This document shows, in pieces, positions 1 to 13,105 of a stretch of DNA of 22,476 nucleotides. A program made the position numbers and the translations under genes. The DNA is taken from positions 1-22,476 of the forward strand of contig DVLP01000159.1 of assembly GCA_018715445.1 (NCBI GenBank), given 5' to 3'. Position 1 is the first letter of the stretch. Each line of letters begins with the position of its first letter. The notes under the pieces were generated by a model. That model did not search any database and was not told where the DNA came from. It saw only the letters and a program-made list of their open reading frames with translations. Origin of the DNA: Candidatus Avipropionibacterium avicola (GTDB taxonomy: Bacteria; Actinomycetota; Actinomycetes; Propionibacteriales; Propionibacteriaceae).

Positions 1-1026
1 CAACGAGCCGTCAGTGCCCAGGACCAACGCAGAGTCATCCATGCCTCTCGCAAGTCCGCGCCAGGTGTAGGTCGTCTCGGTATCCACGATCTGCATCGAC
101 TCGGCTTCCGTGTCGATCAGCGCGATATCGCGCAGCTCGATGCCCGCGTCCGGGTCGTTCTTGTAGTCGCCGAGGACGACCTCGGAACCGTCGGTCGAGA
201 AGGCGTTGCCGACTCGACCGAAGTCATCCGGCGCATCGATCTTGTGGAATTGGCCATCGTGCAGAATCAGCACGCCGTCTTCACAACCGGCGACGACGAT
301 GTCACCAACGGTCGTCTCGCCATGGATGCCGGGGCACTGATCCGTCTGCGCAACCACTTCGTCGTTCGCATCCAGCAGGACGGCGCCGTCACGGCCATCC
401 TCACTCCCGCTCGTTACGAACAGCATGTCGTCGCCGACTGTCACAGCCACTCCGTGATGCGCCTCGGGCGCCTGGTATTCGCGCACAGTGTGGACATGGC
501 CGTGCTCGACTGCCTCGCCCCAGTCGCCGCTGTGTAAGACGGTGACCGCCCCCGTTCCGTCGTCGAACAGGATCGTGTTGCCGTCGTGGTTCACCACGTG
601 CGCAGGAGTTTCCGCCTCGACCACCAGATCGGTGAGCGCGGGATCCACGGCGTAGGAGTGCGTGTGATCGCCGTGCGGTTCCGTCCAGGTGCCGACATCC
701 AGCACCTGCCAGCCGCCCTGTGTCGAGACGAGCGCGTGACGTCCGTCGCCTGCGGCGTTGATGCGATTGAACCCGTCGATTTCGAGCTCTGCCACGGTCT
801 CGAGAGTCGCGGCGTCCACGACCATCACACCGCCGTCGTAGGTCATGGCGAGGCGCGCTTGAGGTCCGGCGGTTTCGGCCGCGCCGTGCTCCTCACTCGT
901 GTGGTCGTCATGGTCGTGATCGTCATTGTCTTCTGCTGGCGATGCGCTGCACCCGGTCAGGACGAGAGCGGCCGCGATCGATACTCCCGCGAATGCGCGT
1001 AAACGCGATTTGGTCAAAGTTGCCAT
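1..1026 (-). CDS. aztD: AztD-like zinc-binding lipoprotein (partial, 3' end beyond window)
   Basis: The minus-strand frame is open from the ATG at 1026 to the left edge (342 codons, no stop), so the C-terminus is missing. The N-terminus is a lipoprotein signal: basic MATLTKSRLR, a hydrophobic stretch, then the lipobox LVLTGC with Cys26 as the lipidation site. A His/Asp-rich stretch follows (about residues 33-47, pattern DDHDHDDH), typical of zinc-loading segments in metallochaperones. The rest reads as repeated beta-propeller blades with scattered His (GDHTHSY, HGHVHT, EAHHG). This matches the AztD family, periplasmic or surface zinc chaperones that hand zinc to the AztC binding protein of an ABC importer. 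Family assignment is from recalled pattern, not a search. It is the first gene of its transcript. The importer genes, if present, would lie left of the window. A Fur/Zur-type palindrome lies upstream. A generic metal-binding propeller lipoprotein is the main alternative. Confidence 0.72.
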   Translation of the reverse strand, partial: MATLTKSRLRAFAGVSIAAALVLTGCSASPAEDNDDHDHDDHTSEEHGAAETAGPQARLAMTYDGGVMVVDAATLETVAELEIDGFNRINAAGDGRHALVSTQGGWQVLDVGTWTEPHGDHTHSYAVDPALTDLVVEAETPAHVVNHDGNTILFDDGTGAVTVLHSGDWGEAVEHGHVHTVREYQAPEAHHGVAVTVGDDMLFVTSGSEDGRDGAVLLDANDEVVAQTDQCPGIHGETTVGDIVVAGCEDGVLILHDGQFHKIDAPDDFGRVGNAFSTDGSEVVLGDYKNDPDAGIELRDIALIDTEAESMQIVDTETTYTWRGLARGMDDSALVLGTDGSL

Positions 1027-1032
1027 AGTTGT

Positions 1033-1060
1033 GCAATCCCCGTGCGGGGTTGCTCCTTCC
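1033..1060 (-). promoter_or_regulatory. Shine-Dalgarno plus hairpin in front of the AztD-like gene
   Basis: On the minus strand a strong Shine-Dalgarno GGAAGGAG (1060-1053) lies 26 nt before the ATG, too far for normal initiation. Between them is a hairpin with arms GCAA-CCCCG and CGGGG-TTGC, a 2-nt loop and one bulged base (1033-1053). Its base ends 6 nt before the ATG. If folded, it would bring the Shine-Dalgarno to normal spacing. No in-frame start exists nearer the Shine-Dalgarno. Confidence 0.6.
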
Positions 1061-1093
1061 TAGCTGTGTGCCGTCGGCGACGGTGATCATTCG

Positions 1094-1116
1094 ATGATAA
1101 CGGTAACGATTATCAT
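1094..1116. promoter_or_regulatory. Candidate Zur/Fur-family operator
   Basis: This is an inverted repeat with 7-bp arms, ATGATAA at 1094-1100 and TTATCAT at 1110-1116, around a 9-bp centre that is itself partly symmetric. AT-rich TGATAA/TTATCA arms are the hallmark of Fur-superfamily boxes. The site lies about 70 bp upstream of a putative zinc lipoprotein gene, so Zur is the likely regulator. The surrounding DNA is far more AT-rich than the rest of the window, which suits a promoter. The regulator assignment is an inference from context. Confidence 0.6.
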
Positions 1117-1190
1117 TATTTAGTATGACACAGACCCGTAGCGGTAACGCAACTCCGGCCTGTTGACCTGCAACTCTCGGCCGAGAAGGC

Positions 1191-1239
1191 AAACGTCTAC
1201 CCAGCCCACGGCTGAATAGGCGTTTTGCGAATAGCGTCT
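1191..1239. repeat. 49-bp hairpin repeat, copy 1
   Basis: The copy starts AAACGTCTACCCAGCC and ends GCGAATAGCGTCT. It matches copy 2 (1255-1303) at 42 of 49 positions. The first 35 nt form a hairpin: a 16-bp stem with one G-U pair and two mismatches, and loop CAC. The final part adds a second direct echo (GAATAGGCG / GAATAGCG). It lies in the rpoC-aztD intergenic DNA and is probably a REP-like or small non-autonomous element. Confidence 0.7.
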
Positions 1240-1254
1240 CATCAACGATTCGGG

Positions 1255-1303
1255 AAACGCCTACCCAGCACACTGCTGAATAAGCATTTTGCGAATAGTG
1301 CCT
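1255..1303. repeat. 49-bp hairpin repeat, copy 2
   Basis: This second copy follows copy 1 after a 15-bp spacer, in the same orientation. The hairpin is kept (loop CAC). The loop-closing pair changes from C-G to A-T on both sides, a compensatory change. Two other stem pairs are lost, so this copy is more degenerate. Confidence 0.7.
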
Positions 1304-1370
1304 AGGGCGCAGCGGATCGTCGTGGAGTTCCGGCCCGGGATGAACGCGCCGGAAACCCCGCATGCACGAC

Positions 1371-1412
1371 AAAACCCCCGGGCGCATCCTTGCGGATCCT
1401 GCCCCGGGGGTT
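1371..1412 (-). terminator. Intrinsic terminator of rpoBC
   Basis: On the minus strand, 16 nt after the rpoC stop, the stem AACCCCCGGG (1412-1403) pairs with CCCGGGGGTT (1382-1373), closing a 20-nt loop. A TTTT run (1374-1371) follows immediately. A GC-rich stem followed by a U tract is a standard intrinsic terminator. Confidence 0.85.
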
Positions 1413-1427
1413 CTGTTCGGCTAGTGC

Positions 1428-5315
<3,888 letters not shown>

Positions 5316-5352
5316 TTACGTGTTTCCCTTACTTCTCAGTGTGCTGCCGGAA

Positions 5353-8814
<3,462 letters not shown>

Positions 8815-8860
8815 GAGTGGTCCTTCCAAAGGCACGCGGGCGTTTGACTGCACGCTGAAC

Positions 8861-8883
8861 GACCCGTGTCAAGCGCACGGGTC
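8861..8883 (-). promoter_or_regulatory. Perfect hairpin in the rpoB leader
   Basis: The arms GACCCGTG and CACGGGTC form a perfect 8-bp stem with a 7-nt loop. It lies about 20 nt inside the predicted rpoB mRNA and about 46 nt before the TTG start. No U tract follows, so it is not an intrinsic terminator. A role in mRNA stability or in pausing is possible. Confidence 0.5.
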
Positions 8884-8908
8884 ATCGATCTGCTTGGGGC
8901 AAAAGCCA

Positions 8909-8937
8909 ACGGTACCCACTCGCGGCCGGATTGTAAA
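8909..8937 (-). promoter_or_regulatory. Predicted rpoB promoter
   Basis: On the minus strand a -35 TTTACA (8937-8932) is separated by exactly 17 bp from a -10 TACCGT (8914-8909). Transcription would start near 8902 and give a leader of about 88 nt. An independent promoter is expected here because rpoB is cut off from rplL by two oppositely oriented genes. Confidence 0.6.
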
Positions 8938-9252
8938 GCTCCGGGGTCCACGCCTCGGCAGCGACGCGCCGATGGGGCTGATTCACGGTGCCCGGTCACG
9001 TCCGGGCCCTGCCCGATCCTGTTGCTCGCCCTGCCGTACGGGCCGCAGATCGGCCTCGTCGAAGTCGGGGCCAGCTTACTCGGGACCCACGCGGATGCAA
9101 GCGGCTCGGCCAGCGGCCCGGCGACGGCTCGACGCCCCGGTCCGCCCTACACTGGCGGCCAGCACCTGATCCCACCTGTCGGCACAGCCCGCCGGCAACC
9201 GCCGGGGCCGCCGCGAGCACGCGACCCACGACCGAGAGCGCCCACCAGCCCG

Positions 9253-10653
9253 ATGAGCACCCCCGAGGACCCCGCACCGATCGAGCCACGTCGGCCGGGG
9301 CGGGCAGGCCGTCGCTCCTGGCACGTCGCCGCCCTGGCCAGCCTGAATGCCCGCGGCTTCCGCCTGCTCTACCTGTTGGACGGCCTGGTGCTCTATGCCG
9401 AGCTGTGGCTGGTGACCGGTGTCCTGATCTGGCTGCGCGACGACTTCAATGCGGTGCCGAACCTCGACCGGTACGCCTGGACCTATGCCCTGATCGTGGT
9501 CGCCCACGTCGCGATCTTCTGGGCCGGAGGACTGTACGACCGACCGCCACGGTTGCTGGCGCGCCCGATCCTGACCCGGTTGGTCATCTCGGTCTGGTTC
9601 ACCTCGCTGCTGCTCGGCACCGTCAGCCTGATGCTGCCGCAGTTCCCCATCCCCCGCTCGGTGCTGGTGGTGCATGCGCTGATCGCTCCCCTGGTCCTCG
9701 CCCTCAACCGCTGGGTCACCGTCCGGTTGCGCCGACGCCGGGAGGGACCGGCCCGCGCCGTCCTGGTCGGTTCCGCCGAGACCATCGCGCTGGCCCGGAC
9801 CCATCTGGCCCCGATCGCCGACGAGTTGGTCATCGCCGACACCGTCGCGGACGTCGACGACATCGTCACGGTGATCGAGCGGGCCAGGGCACGGGTGCTG
9901 GTGCTGCTCGACACCGAATCGCTCGACCCGCTCTACGAGCACCATCTGGACCAGCTGGAGGCCCAGGACGTGGCGACGGTCCGCCTGGTGCGGCCGCAGG
10001 ACTCCCTGCTGGGCCTGGCCCGGGTCGGTGAGCTCGGCGGGATGCCCTTCGTCAGCCTGTCCACCCACACCATGGCGCCCTCCCAGGTCCGGCTGAAGCG
10101 GTGGATGGACCTGGCGGTGCTGCTGGTCACCGCACCCCTGACCGTGCCGTTGACCCTGCTGACGGCCGCGTACGTCCGGATCCGAGTGGGCCGGCCGGTG
10201 CTGTTCGTCCAGCACCGGGTGGGCCGCGACGGGCAGCCGTTCCCGATGTACAAGTTCCGCAGCATGGGGCTCGACGCCGAGGCCCGCACCGGACCGGTTG
10301 GGGCGGCCGTCGACGACCCGCGGATCGTCCGCGGGATGGGCTGGATCCGCGCCAGCCGCCTGGACGAGCTGCCCCAGTTGGTCAACGTGCTGCGGGGCCA
10401 CATGACCATCGTCGGCCCCCGGCCCGTCCGACCGGCCGAGTTGGCCGACTACGAGCAACGCTTCCCCGGCTACCACCGCCGTCACCAGTGCCCTCCGGGG
10501 ATCACCGGCCTGGCGCAGGTGTACGGGCACTACCACACCCACATCGAGTACAAGCTCGGTCACGACCTGTACTACCTGGCGAACTGGTCGCCCCTGCTCG
10601 ACCTGCACATCATGGTCCGTACGGCCTGGGTGATCCTGAGCCGGCGCCTCTGA
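9253..10653 (+). CDS. Polyprenyl-phosphate sugar-1-phosphate transferase (initiating glycosyltransferase)
   Basis: This 466-aa membrane enzyme is of the bacterial sugar transferase family. It transfers a sugar-1-phosphate from a nucleotide sugar to undecaprenyl phosphate, the first step of exopolysaccharide or capsule assembly. Start chosen at ATG 9253 (MSTPEDPAPIEP), because the open upstream extension is Pro/Arg-rich noise and the Shine-Dalgarno is weak. Four hydrophobic helices are visible near 36-61, 75-92, 109-128 and 135-153. A Rossmann-like middle (about 167-260) follows, then the membrane hairpin at 283-309. The C-terminal catalytic domain carries KFRSM (334-338), DELPQLVNVLRG (371-382), VGPRP (387-391) and PGITGLAQV (415-423). 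The sugar specificity cannot be read. No other polysaccharide genes are adjacent, which is unusual for this family. It sits divergent to rpoB. Confidence 0.9.
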   Translation: MSTPEDPAPIEPRRPGRAGRRSWHVAALASLNARGFRLLYLLDGLVLYAELWLVTGVLIWLRDDFNAVPNLDRYAWTYALIVVAHVAIFWAGGLYDRPPRLLARPILTRLVISVWFTSLLLGTVSLMLPQFPIPRSVLVVHALIAPLVLALNRWVTVRLRRRREGPARAVLVGSAETIALARTHLAPIADELVIADTVADVDDIVTVIERARARVLVLLDTESLDPLYEHHLDQLEAQDVATVRLVRPQDSLLGLARVGELGGMPFVSLSTHTMAPSQVRLKRWMDLAVLLVTAPLTVPLTLLTAAYVRIRVGRPVLFVQHRVGRDGQPFPMYKFRSMGLDAEARTGPVGAAVDDPRIVRGMGWIRASRLDELPQLVNVLRGHMTIVGPRPVRPAELADYEQRFPGYHRRHQCPPGITGLAQVYGHYHTHIEYKLGHDLYYLANWSPLLDLHIMVRTAWVILSRRL

Positions 10654-10686
10654 GTCCCTACCGGCCCGCGACCGGTCCGGGGACAC

Positions 10687-10692
10687 TAGGGT
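10687..10692 (+). promoter_or_regulatory. Predicted -10 element for the MobA-like gene
   Basis: TAGGGT is a good actinobacterial -10 hexamer, but no clear -35 is seen. A start site near 10699 would exclude the in-frame GTG at 10691. It would leave a short leader with GGGAGAAGG in front of the ATG at 10724. Confidence 0.4.
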
Positions 10693-10723
10693 GAAGCAAC
10701 GACACCGGGAGAAGGTGATGGGC

Positions 10724-11311
10724 ATGGAAGCCGTTCACGACGCCATCGTGTTGGCCGGAGGGTCGGGCCGCCGCTTGGGCGGGGTCGACAAGGCGACACT
10801 GACGGTCGCCGGCCGGTCCTTGCTGGATCGCGCCCTGGAAGCCGTCGACCGAGCGGGCCAGATCGTGGTCGTCGGTCCGGTCGACGTGCCGCGCCGGGTC
10901 CGTCAGGTCGTGGAGGACCCTCCCGGTGGTGGACCGGTCGCCGGTCTGGTCGCCGGGATGACCGCCCTGGCCGACGGTCGCGAACCGGCCGAGTGGGTGG
11001 CCGTGGTCGCCGTCGACCAACCTGCAGCCGCCGAGGCACTGGCCCCCCTGCTGTCGGCGGCCGGTCAGCCGAAGTGCCGCACCGACGGGTTCTGCCAGGA
11101 GGATGCCGGCGGCCATCCCCAGTGGTTGCTGGCGGTCTATCGCCGCGAGTCCCTGGCCCGGGCCCTGGAGCCGGTCGGCACCGGCCACGGGGTGTCGGTA
11201 CGGCAGTTGGTGTCCGAGCTCAACCTCGCCCGGATCCGGGAGGGCGCGGCCTCGGTCGGCGACATCGACACCTGGGAGGACCACCAGCACTGGGAGGAAC
11301 GCCTCGGCTGA
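10724..11311 (+). CDS. MobA-like nucleotidyltransferase (molybdenum cofactor guanylyltransferase family)
   Basis: This is a 195-aa NTP-transferase-fold protein. The N-terminal nucleotide-binding signature is clear: AIVLAGGSGRRLGG followed by DKATL, with the conserved Lys at about 23. A later VAVDQPAAAEAL has the metal-binding Asp of the family motif. Family members attach GMP to molybdopterin, or use other nucleotide substrates, so the exact substrate is not certain. I prefer the ATG at 10724 because AGAAGG lies 8 nt upstream. An ATG at 10718 and a GTG at 10691 are also in frame. The gene is 70 bp downstream of the sugar transferase on the same strand but seems to have its own -10. It converges on rplL at a shared terminator. 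No other molybdopterin genes are nearby. Confidence 0.75.
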   Translation: MEAVHDAIVLAGGSGRRLGGVDKATLTVAGRSLLDRALEAVDRAGQIVVVGPVDVPRRVRQVVEDPPGGGPVAGLVAGMTALADGREPAEWVAVVAVDQPAAAEALAPLLSAAGQPKCRTDGFCQEDAGGHPQWLLAVYRRESLARALEPVGTGHGVSVRQLVSELNLARIREGAASVGDIDTWEDHQHWEERLG

Positions 11312-11370
11312 CGCCCCGACCCCCGAGCTCGTCGAGGGGCCGAGCCCGCGTCGAGCACCCAGAAACGACG

Positions 11371-11406
11371 AACGGCGGTGGATCCCGATCGGGATCCACC
11401 GCCGTT
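11371..11406. terminator. Bidirectional terminator between the MobA-like gene and rplL
   Basis: This is a perfect 36-bp palindrome (each half starts AACGGCGGTGGATCCC), giving an 18-bp stem with minimal loop. It lies 59 bp past the MobA-like stop and 45 bp past the rplL stop. The minus-strand tail is T-rich (CGTCGTTTCT). It should stop transcription from both sides and isolates rplJL from rpoBC. Confidence 0.85.
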
Positions 11407-11451
11407 GCGTGTGGTTGGTCCGGCGCGCTCAGAGCGAGCGGACCGCGGGGG

Positions 11452-11847
11452 TCACTTGACGGTGACGGTGGCGCCGGCGGCCTCGAGGGCCTCCTTGGCC
11501 TTGTCCGCAACGTCCTTGGCCACCTTCTCCAGGACCGGCTTCGGAGCGCCCTCGACGAGGTCCTTGGCGTCCTTCAGGCCGAGGCTGGTCAGGGTGCGGA
11601 CCTCCTTGATGACCTGGATCTTCTTGTCACCGGCGGCCTCGAGGATCACGTCGACCTCGTCCGATCCGGCGTCCTCGGCACCACCGGCGTCGCCACCGGC
11701 AGCGGGAGCGCCAGCGGCAGCCACGGCGACCGGGGCGGCAGCGGTGACGTCGAAGGTCTCCTCGAACTGCTTCACGAACTCGGAGAGCTCGATCAGGGTC
11801 ATTTCCTTGAAGGCGTCCAGCAGCTCGTCAGTGCTCAGCTTTGCCAT
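11452..11847 (-). CDS. rplL: 50S ribosomal protein L7/L12
   Basis: This 131-aa stalk protein recruits and stimulates translation GTPases. It starts at ATG 11847 ([24 protein letters not shown]), with GAGGAA upstream. The N-terminal dimerisation helix pair is followed by an Ala/Gly-rich hinge (about 37-60). The C-terminal domain is [21 protein letters not shown]...[17 protein letters not shown], the factor-binding surface. Length is normal. Only 7 nt separate it from the rplJ stop, so the two are translationally linked, as usual for the stalk operon. Unlike in most bacteria, rpoB does not follow: a strong terminator and two opposite-strand genes intervene. Confidence 0.98.
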   Translation of the reverse strand: MAKLSTDELLDAFKEMTLIELSEFVKQFEETFDVTAAAPVAVAAAGAPAAGGDAGGAEDAGSDEVDVILEAAGDKKIQVIKEVRTLTSLGLKDAKDLVEGAPKPVLEKVAKDVADKAKEALEAAGATVTVK

Positions 11848-11854
11848 GATTTCC

Positions 11855-12505
11855 TCACTTCTCTTCCGCAGCGTCCGCTGCCTGGTTGGTGTCGGCAGCT
11901 GCGGCTGCCTCGGGTGCCTCGGCCTCGGTGGAGGCGTCGGCGGAATCGTCCGTCTGGGACTGCTCACCGGCACCGCCGATGAGCTCAGGGTTCTCCTTCG
12001 CCGCTTCGATGAGCGCCGCCTGCAGGCGAGCGAACTTCGACAGCGGAGCCGCCAGGACCGCAGCCGCCTTCGACTGGGTGGCGACGAACGCCCCAGCCAG
12101 CTTGGCGAGCAGGACCTCGCGGGACTCGAGGTCAGCGAGCTTCTTGACCTCGTCGGTGGTCAGGACCTTGCCGTCCAGCACACCACCCTTGATCTCCAGG
12201 AGCGGATTGTCCTTGGCGAAGTTGCGCAAGCCCTTCGCCACGTTGACCGGGTCACCATTGATGAAGGCGATCGCGGTCGGGCCGGTGAGCAGCTCGTCGA
12301 GCCCCTCGACACCGGCCTCGTGTGCTGCGACACGGGTCAGCGTGTTCTTCGACACCCTGTAGGTGGCGTCCTCCCCGAGTGCACGGCGCAAGTCCTTCAG
12401 CGCCGACACAGGAAGGCCGCGGTACTCGGTCAGCACGACGCCGGAGGCCTTGGAGAACTTCTCCTTCAGCTCGGCGACCGCATCAACCTTGTCCGGGCTG
12501 GCCAT
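11855..12505 (-). CDS. rplJ: 50S ribosomal protein L10
   Basis: This 216-aa protein anchors the L7/L12 dimers to 23S rRNA. It starts at ATG 12505 ([17 protein letters not shown]), because AAGGAG lies 5 nt upstream. The open frame upstream of this is the untranslated leader. Family hallmarks are [33 protein letters not shown] and GPTAIAF, then the long C-terminal L12-binding helix. The last 45 residues are an Ala/Glu/Asp-rich tail ([17 protein letters not shown]), longer than in many L10 proteins but common in high-GC Actinobacteria. Expression is probably controlled by L10 binding to the leader. Confidence 0.98.
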   Translation of the reverse strand: MASPDKVDAVAELKEKFSKASGVVLTEYRGLPVSALKDLRRALGEDATYRVSKNTLTRVAAHEAGVEGLDELLTGPTAIAFINGDPVNVAKGLRNFAKDNPLLEIKGGVLDGKVLTTDEVKKLADLESREVLLAKLAGAFVATQSKAAAVLAAPLSKFARLQAALIEAAKENPELIGGAGEQSQTDDSADASTEAEAPEAAAAADTNQAADAAEEK

Positions 12506-12587
12506 GGGTCTCCTTCCACTTCCGTCATGGGTGCGGCTCGCGTGGAGCGATCCGCACGCCTCGGGCCGTTGGTGGAAGGACCCCCAG

Positions 12588-12735
12588 AAACGAGAAACCC
12601 CGCGGCGCAGTGCCACGGGGATGGGATGTCGGCCGGTACGGCGGACATGATCCGTTCGAGGTCACCTGCGCGGGTCTTCCGATTGCTGCGGAAACTTCTG
12701 GCCGAGCGAGCTCGGCCGACCAGCGGTCTTCGGCG
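12588..12735 (-). ncRNA. L10-type ribosomal protein leader with terminal attenuator
   Basis: This is the 5' untranslated region of rplJ. Reading the minus strand it carries GCCGAAGACCGCTGGTC, a hairpin with arms GGCCGAGC/GCTCGGCC (12700-12717), then GGAAGACCCGCGCAGGTGAC. The GAAGACC...GACCCGCGCAGGT pair is the wording I know from actinobacterial rplJ leaders. A terminator-like hairpin closes the element: the 9-bp stem CCCCGTGGC/GCCGCGGGG (12620-12598) followed by TTTCTCGTTT. L10, or the L10-L12 complex, would bind the leader and set read-through. The family call is by recall and should be confirmed with a covariance model. Confidence 0.65.
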
Positions 12736-12741
12736 TCGTAC

Positions 12742-12771
12742 AGCTTAGGGGTGAGGGCGGCCCACCACCAA
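12742..12771 (-). promoter_or_regulatory. Predicted rplJ promoter
   Basis: On the minus strand a -35 TTGGTG (12771-12766) and a -10 TAAGCT (12747-12742) are separated by 18 bp. The start site would be near 12735, exactly at the beginning of the L10-type leader. Confidence 0.5.
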
Positions 12772-12794
12772 ATCGAGCGGGGTACGCGACCGGT

Positions 12795-13064
12795 TCAGCT
12801 CGCGAACCGGGCCCGGGAGCGGGCTCGGGCCTTCTCGGCTTCGACCTCGCGGTCCTTCGGTGGCGCCGTCGTGGTGAGGTCCTCGAGCAGATGGGCCGTG
12901 ATGTGGGCGATCTCGTCGACCGCCCGCTGGAAGGCTTCCTCATTGGCCTTGGACGGCTTGGTGCTGCCCGAGACCTTGCGGACGTACTGCAGGGCGGCGG
13001 CCCGGATCTCGTCGGACGTCGCCGCGGGTTCGAAGTTGTGCAGGACACGGATGTTGCGACACAT
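12795..13064 (-). CDS. DUF2277 family protein
   Basis: This 89-aa protein starts at ATG 13064 (MCRNIRVLHNFEPAAT). That N-terminus is the hallmark of DUF2277, followed by AALQYVRKVSGSTKPSKANEEAF, an almost invariant block. An open extension to 13118 adds 18 unrelated residues and is rejected. The family has no known function to my knowledge. Cys2, Arg3 and the SGSTKPSKAN loop are the conserved surface. The C-terminus is charged (KDREVEAEKARARSRARF). It follows the sulfatase by 41 bp on the same strand and may be co-transcribed with it, though members often occur alone. Confidence 0.9.
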   Translation of the reverse strand: MCRNIRVLHNFEPAATSDEIRAAALQYVRKVSGSTKPSKANEEAFQRAVDEIAHITAHLLEDLTTTAPPKDREVEAEKARARSRARFAS

Positions 13065-13105
13065 GGATTCACGGTGACACGTCCGGCCTCGGGCCACAAG
13101 GCCTT

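Larger units (their letters stand above)
8815..9252. other. Divergent intergenic region between rpoB and the sugar transferase
   Basis: These 438 bp separate divergently transcribed genes and show no convincing coding sequence. The rpoB side holds a promoter (8909-8937) and a leader hairpin (8861-8883). The other side has only a weak -10-like TACACT at 9148-9153 for the sugar transferase. I see nothing definite between about 8940 and 9145. Confidence 0.6.

Noticed and set aside
1191..1303. The two 49-bp repeats as a CRISPR array
   Set aside because: There are only two diverged copies with a 15-bp spacer, the repeat is hairpin-dominated, and no cas genes are present.
923..1387. Minus-strand open frame of 154 codons across the rpoC-aztD gap
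   Set aside because: It runs through the terminator, the repeats, the operator and the start of the AztD-like gene, and has no family features.
8815..8853. GTG at 8853 as start of rpoB
   Set aside because: It adds 13 residues not typical of RpoB and lacks a ribosome-binding site, whereas TTG 8814 has GGAAGGA at good spacing.
9076..10725. Minus-strand open frame opposite the sugar transferase
   Set aside because: Its translation is Gln/Asp/His-rich low-complexity sequence. The plus strand encodes a clear transferase.
12466..12648. Small frame in the rplJ leader ([14 protein letters not shown]...)
   Set aside because: It overlaps the L10-type leader and the rplJ start out of frame. Its opening codons belong to RNA stems and it has no clear Shine-Dalgarno.
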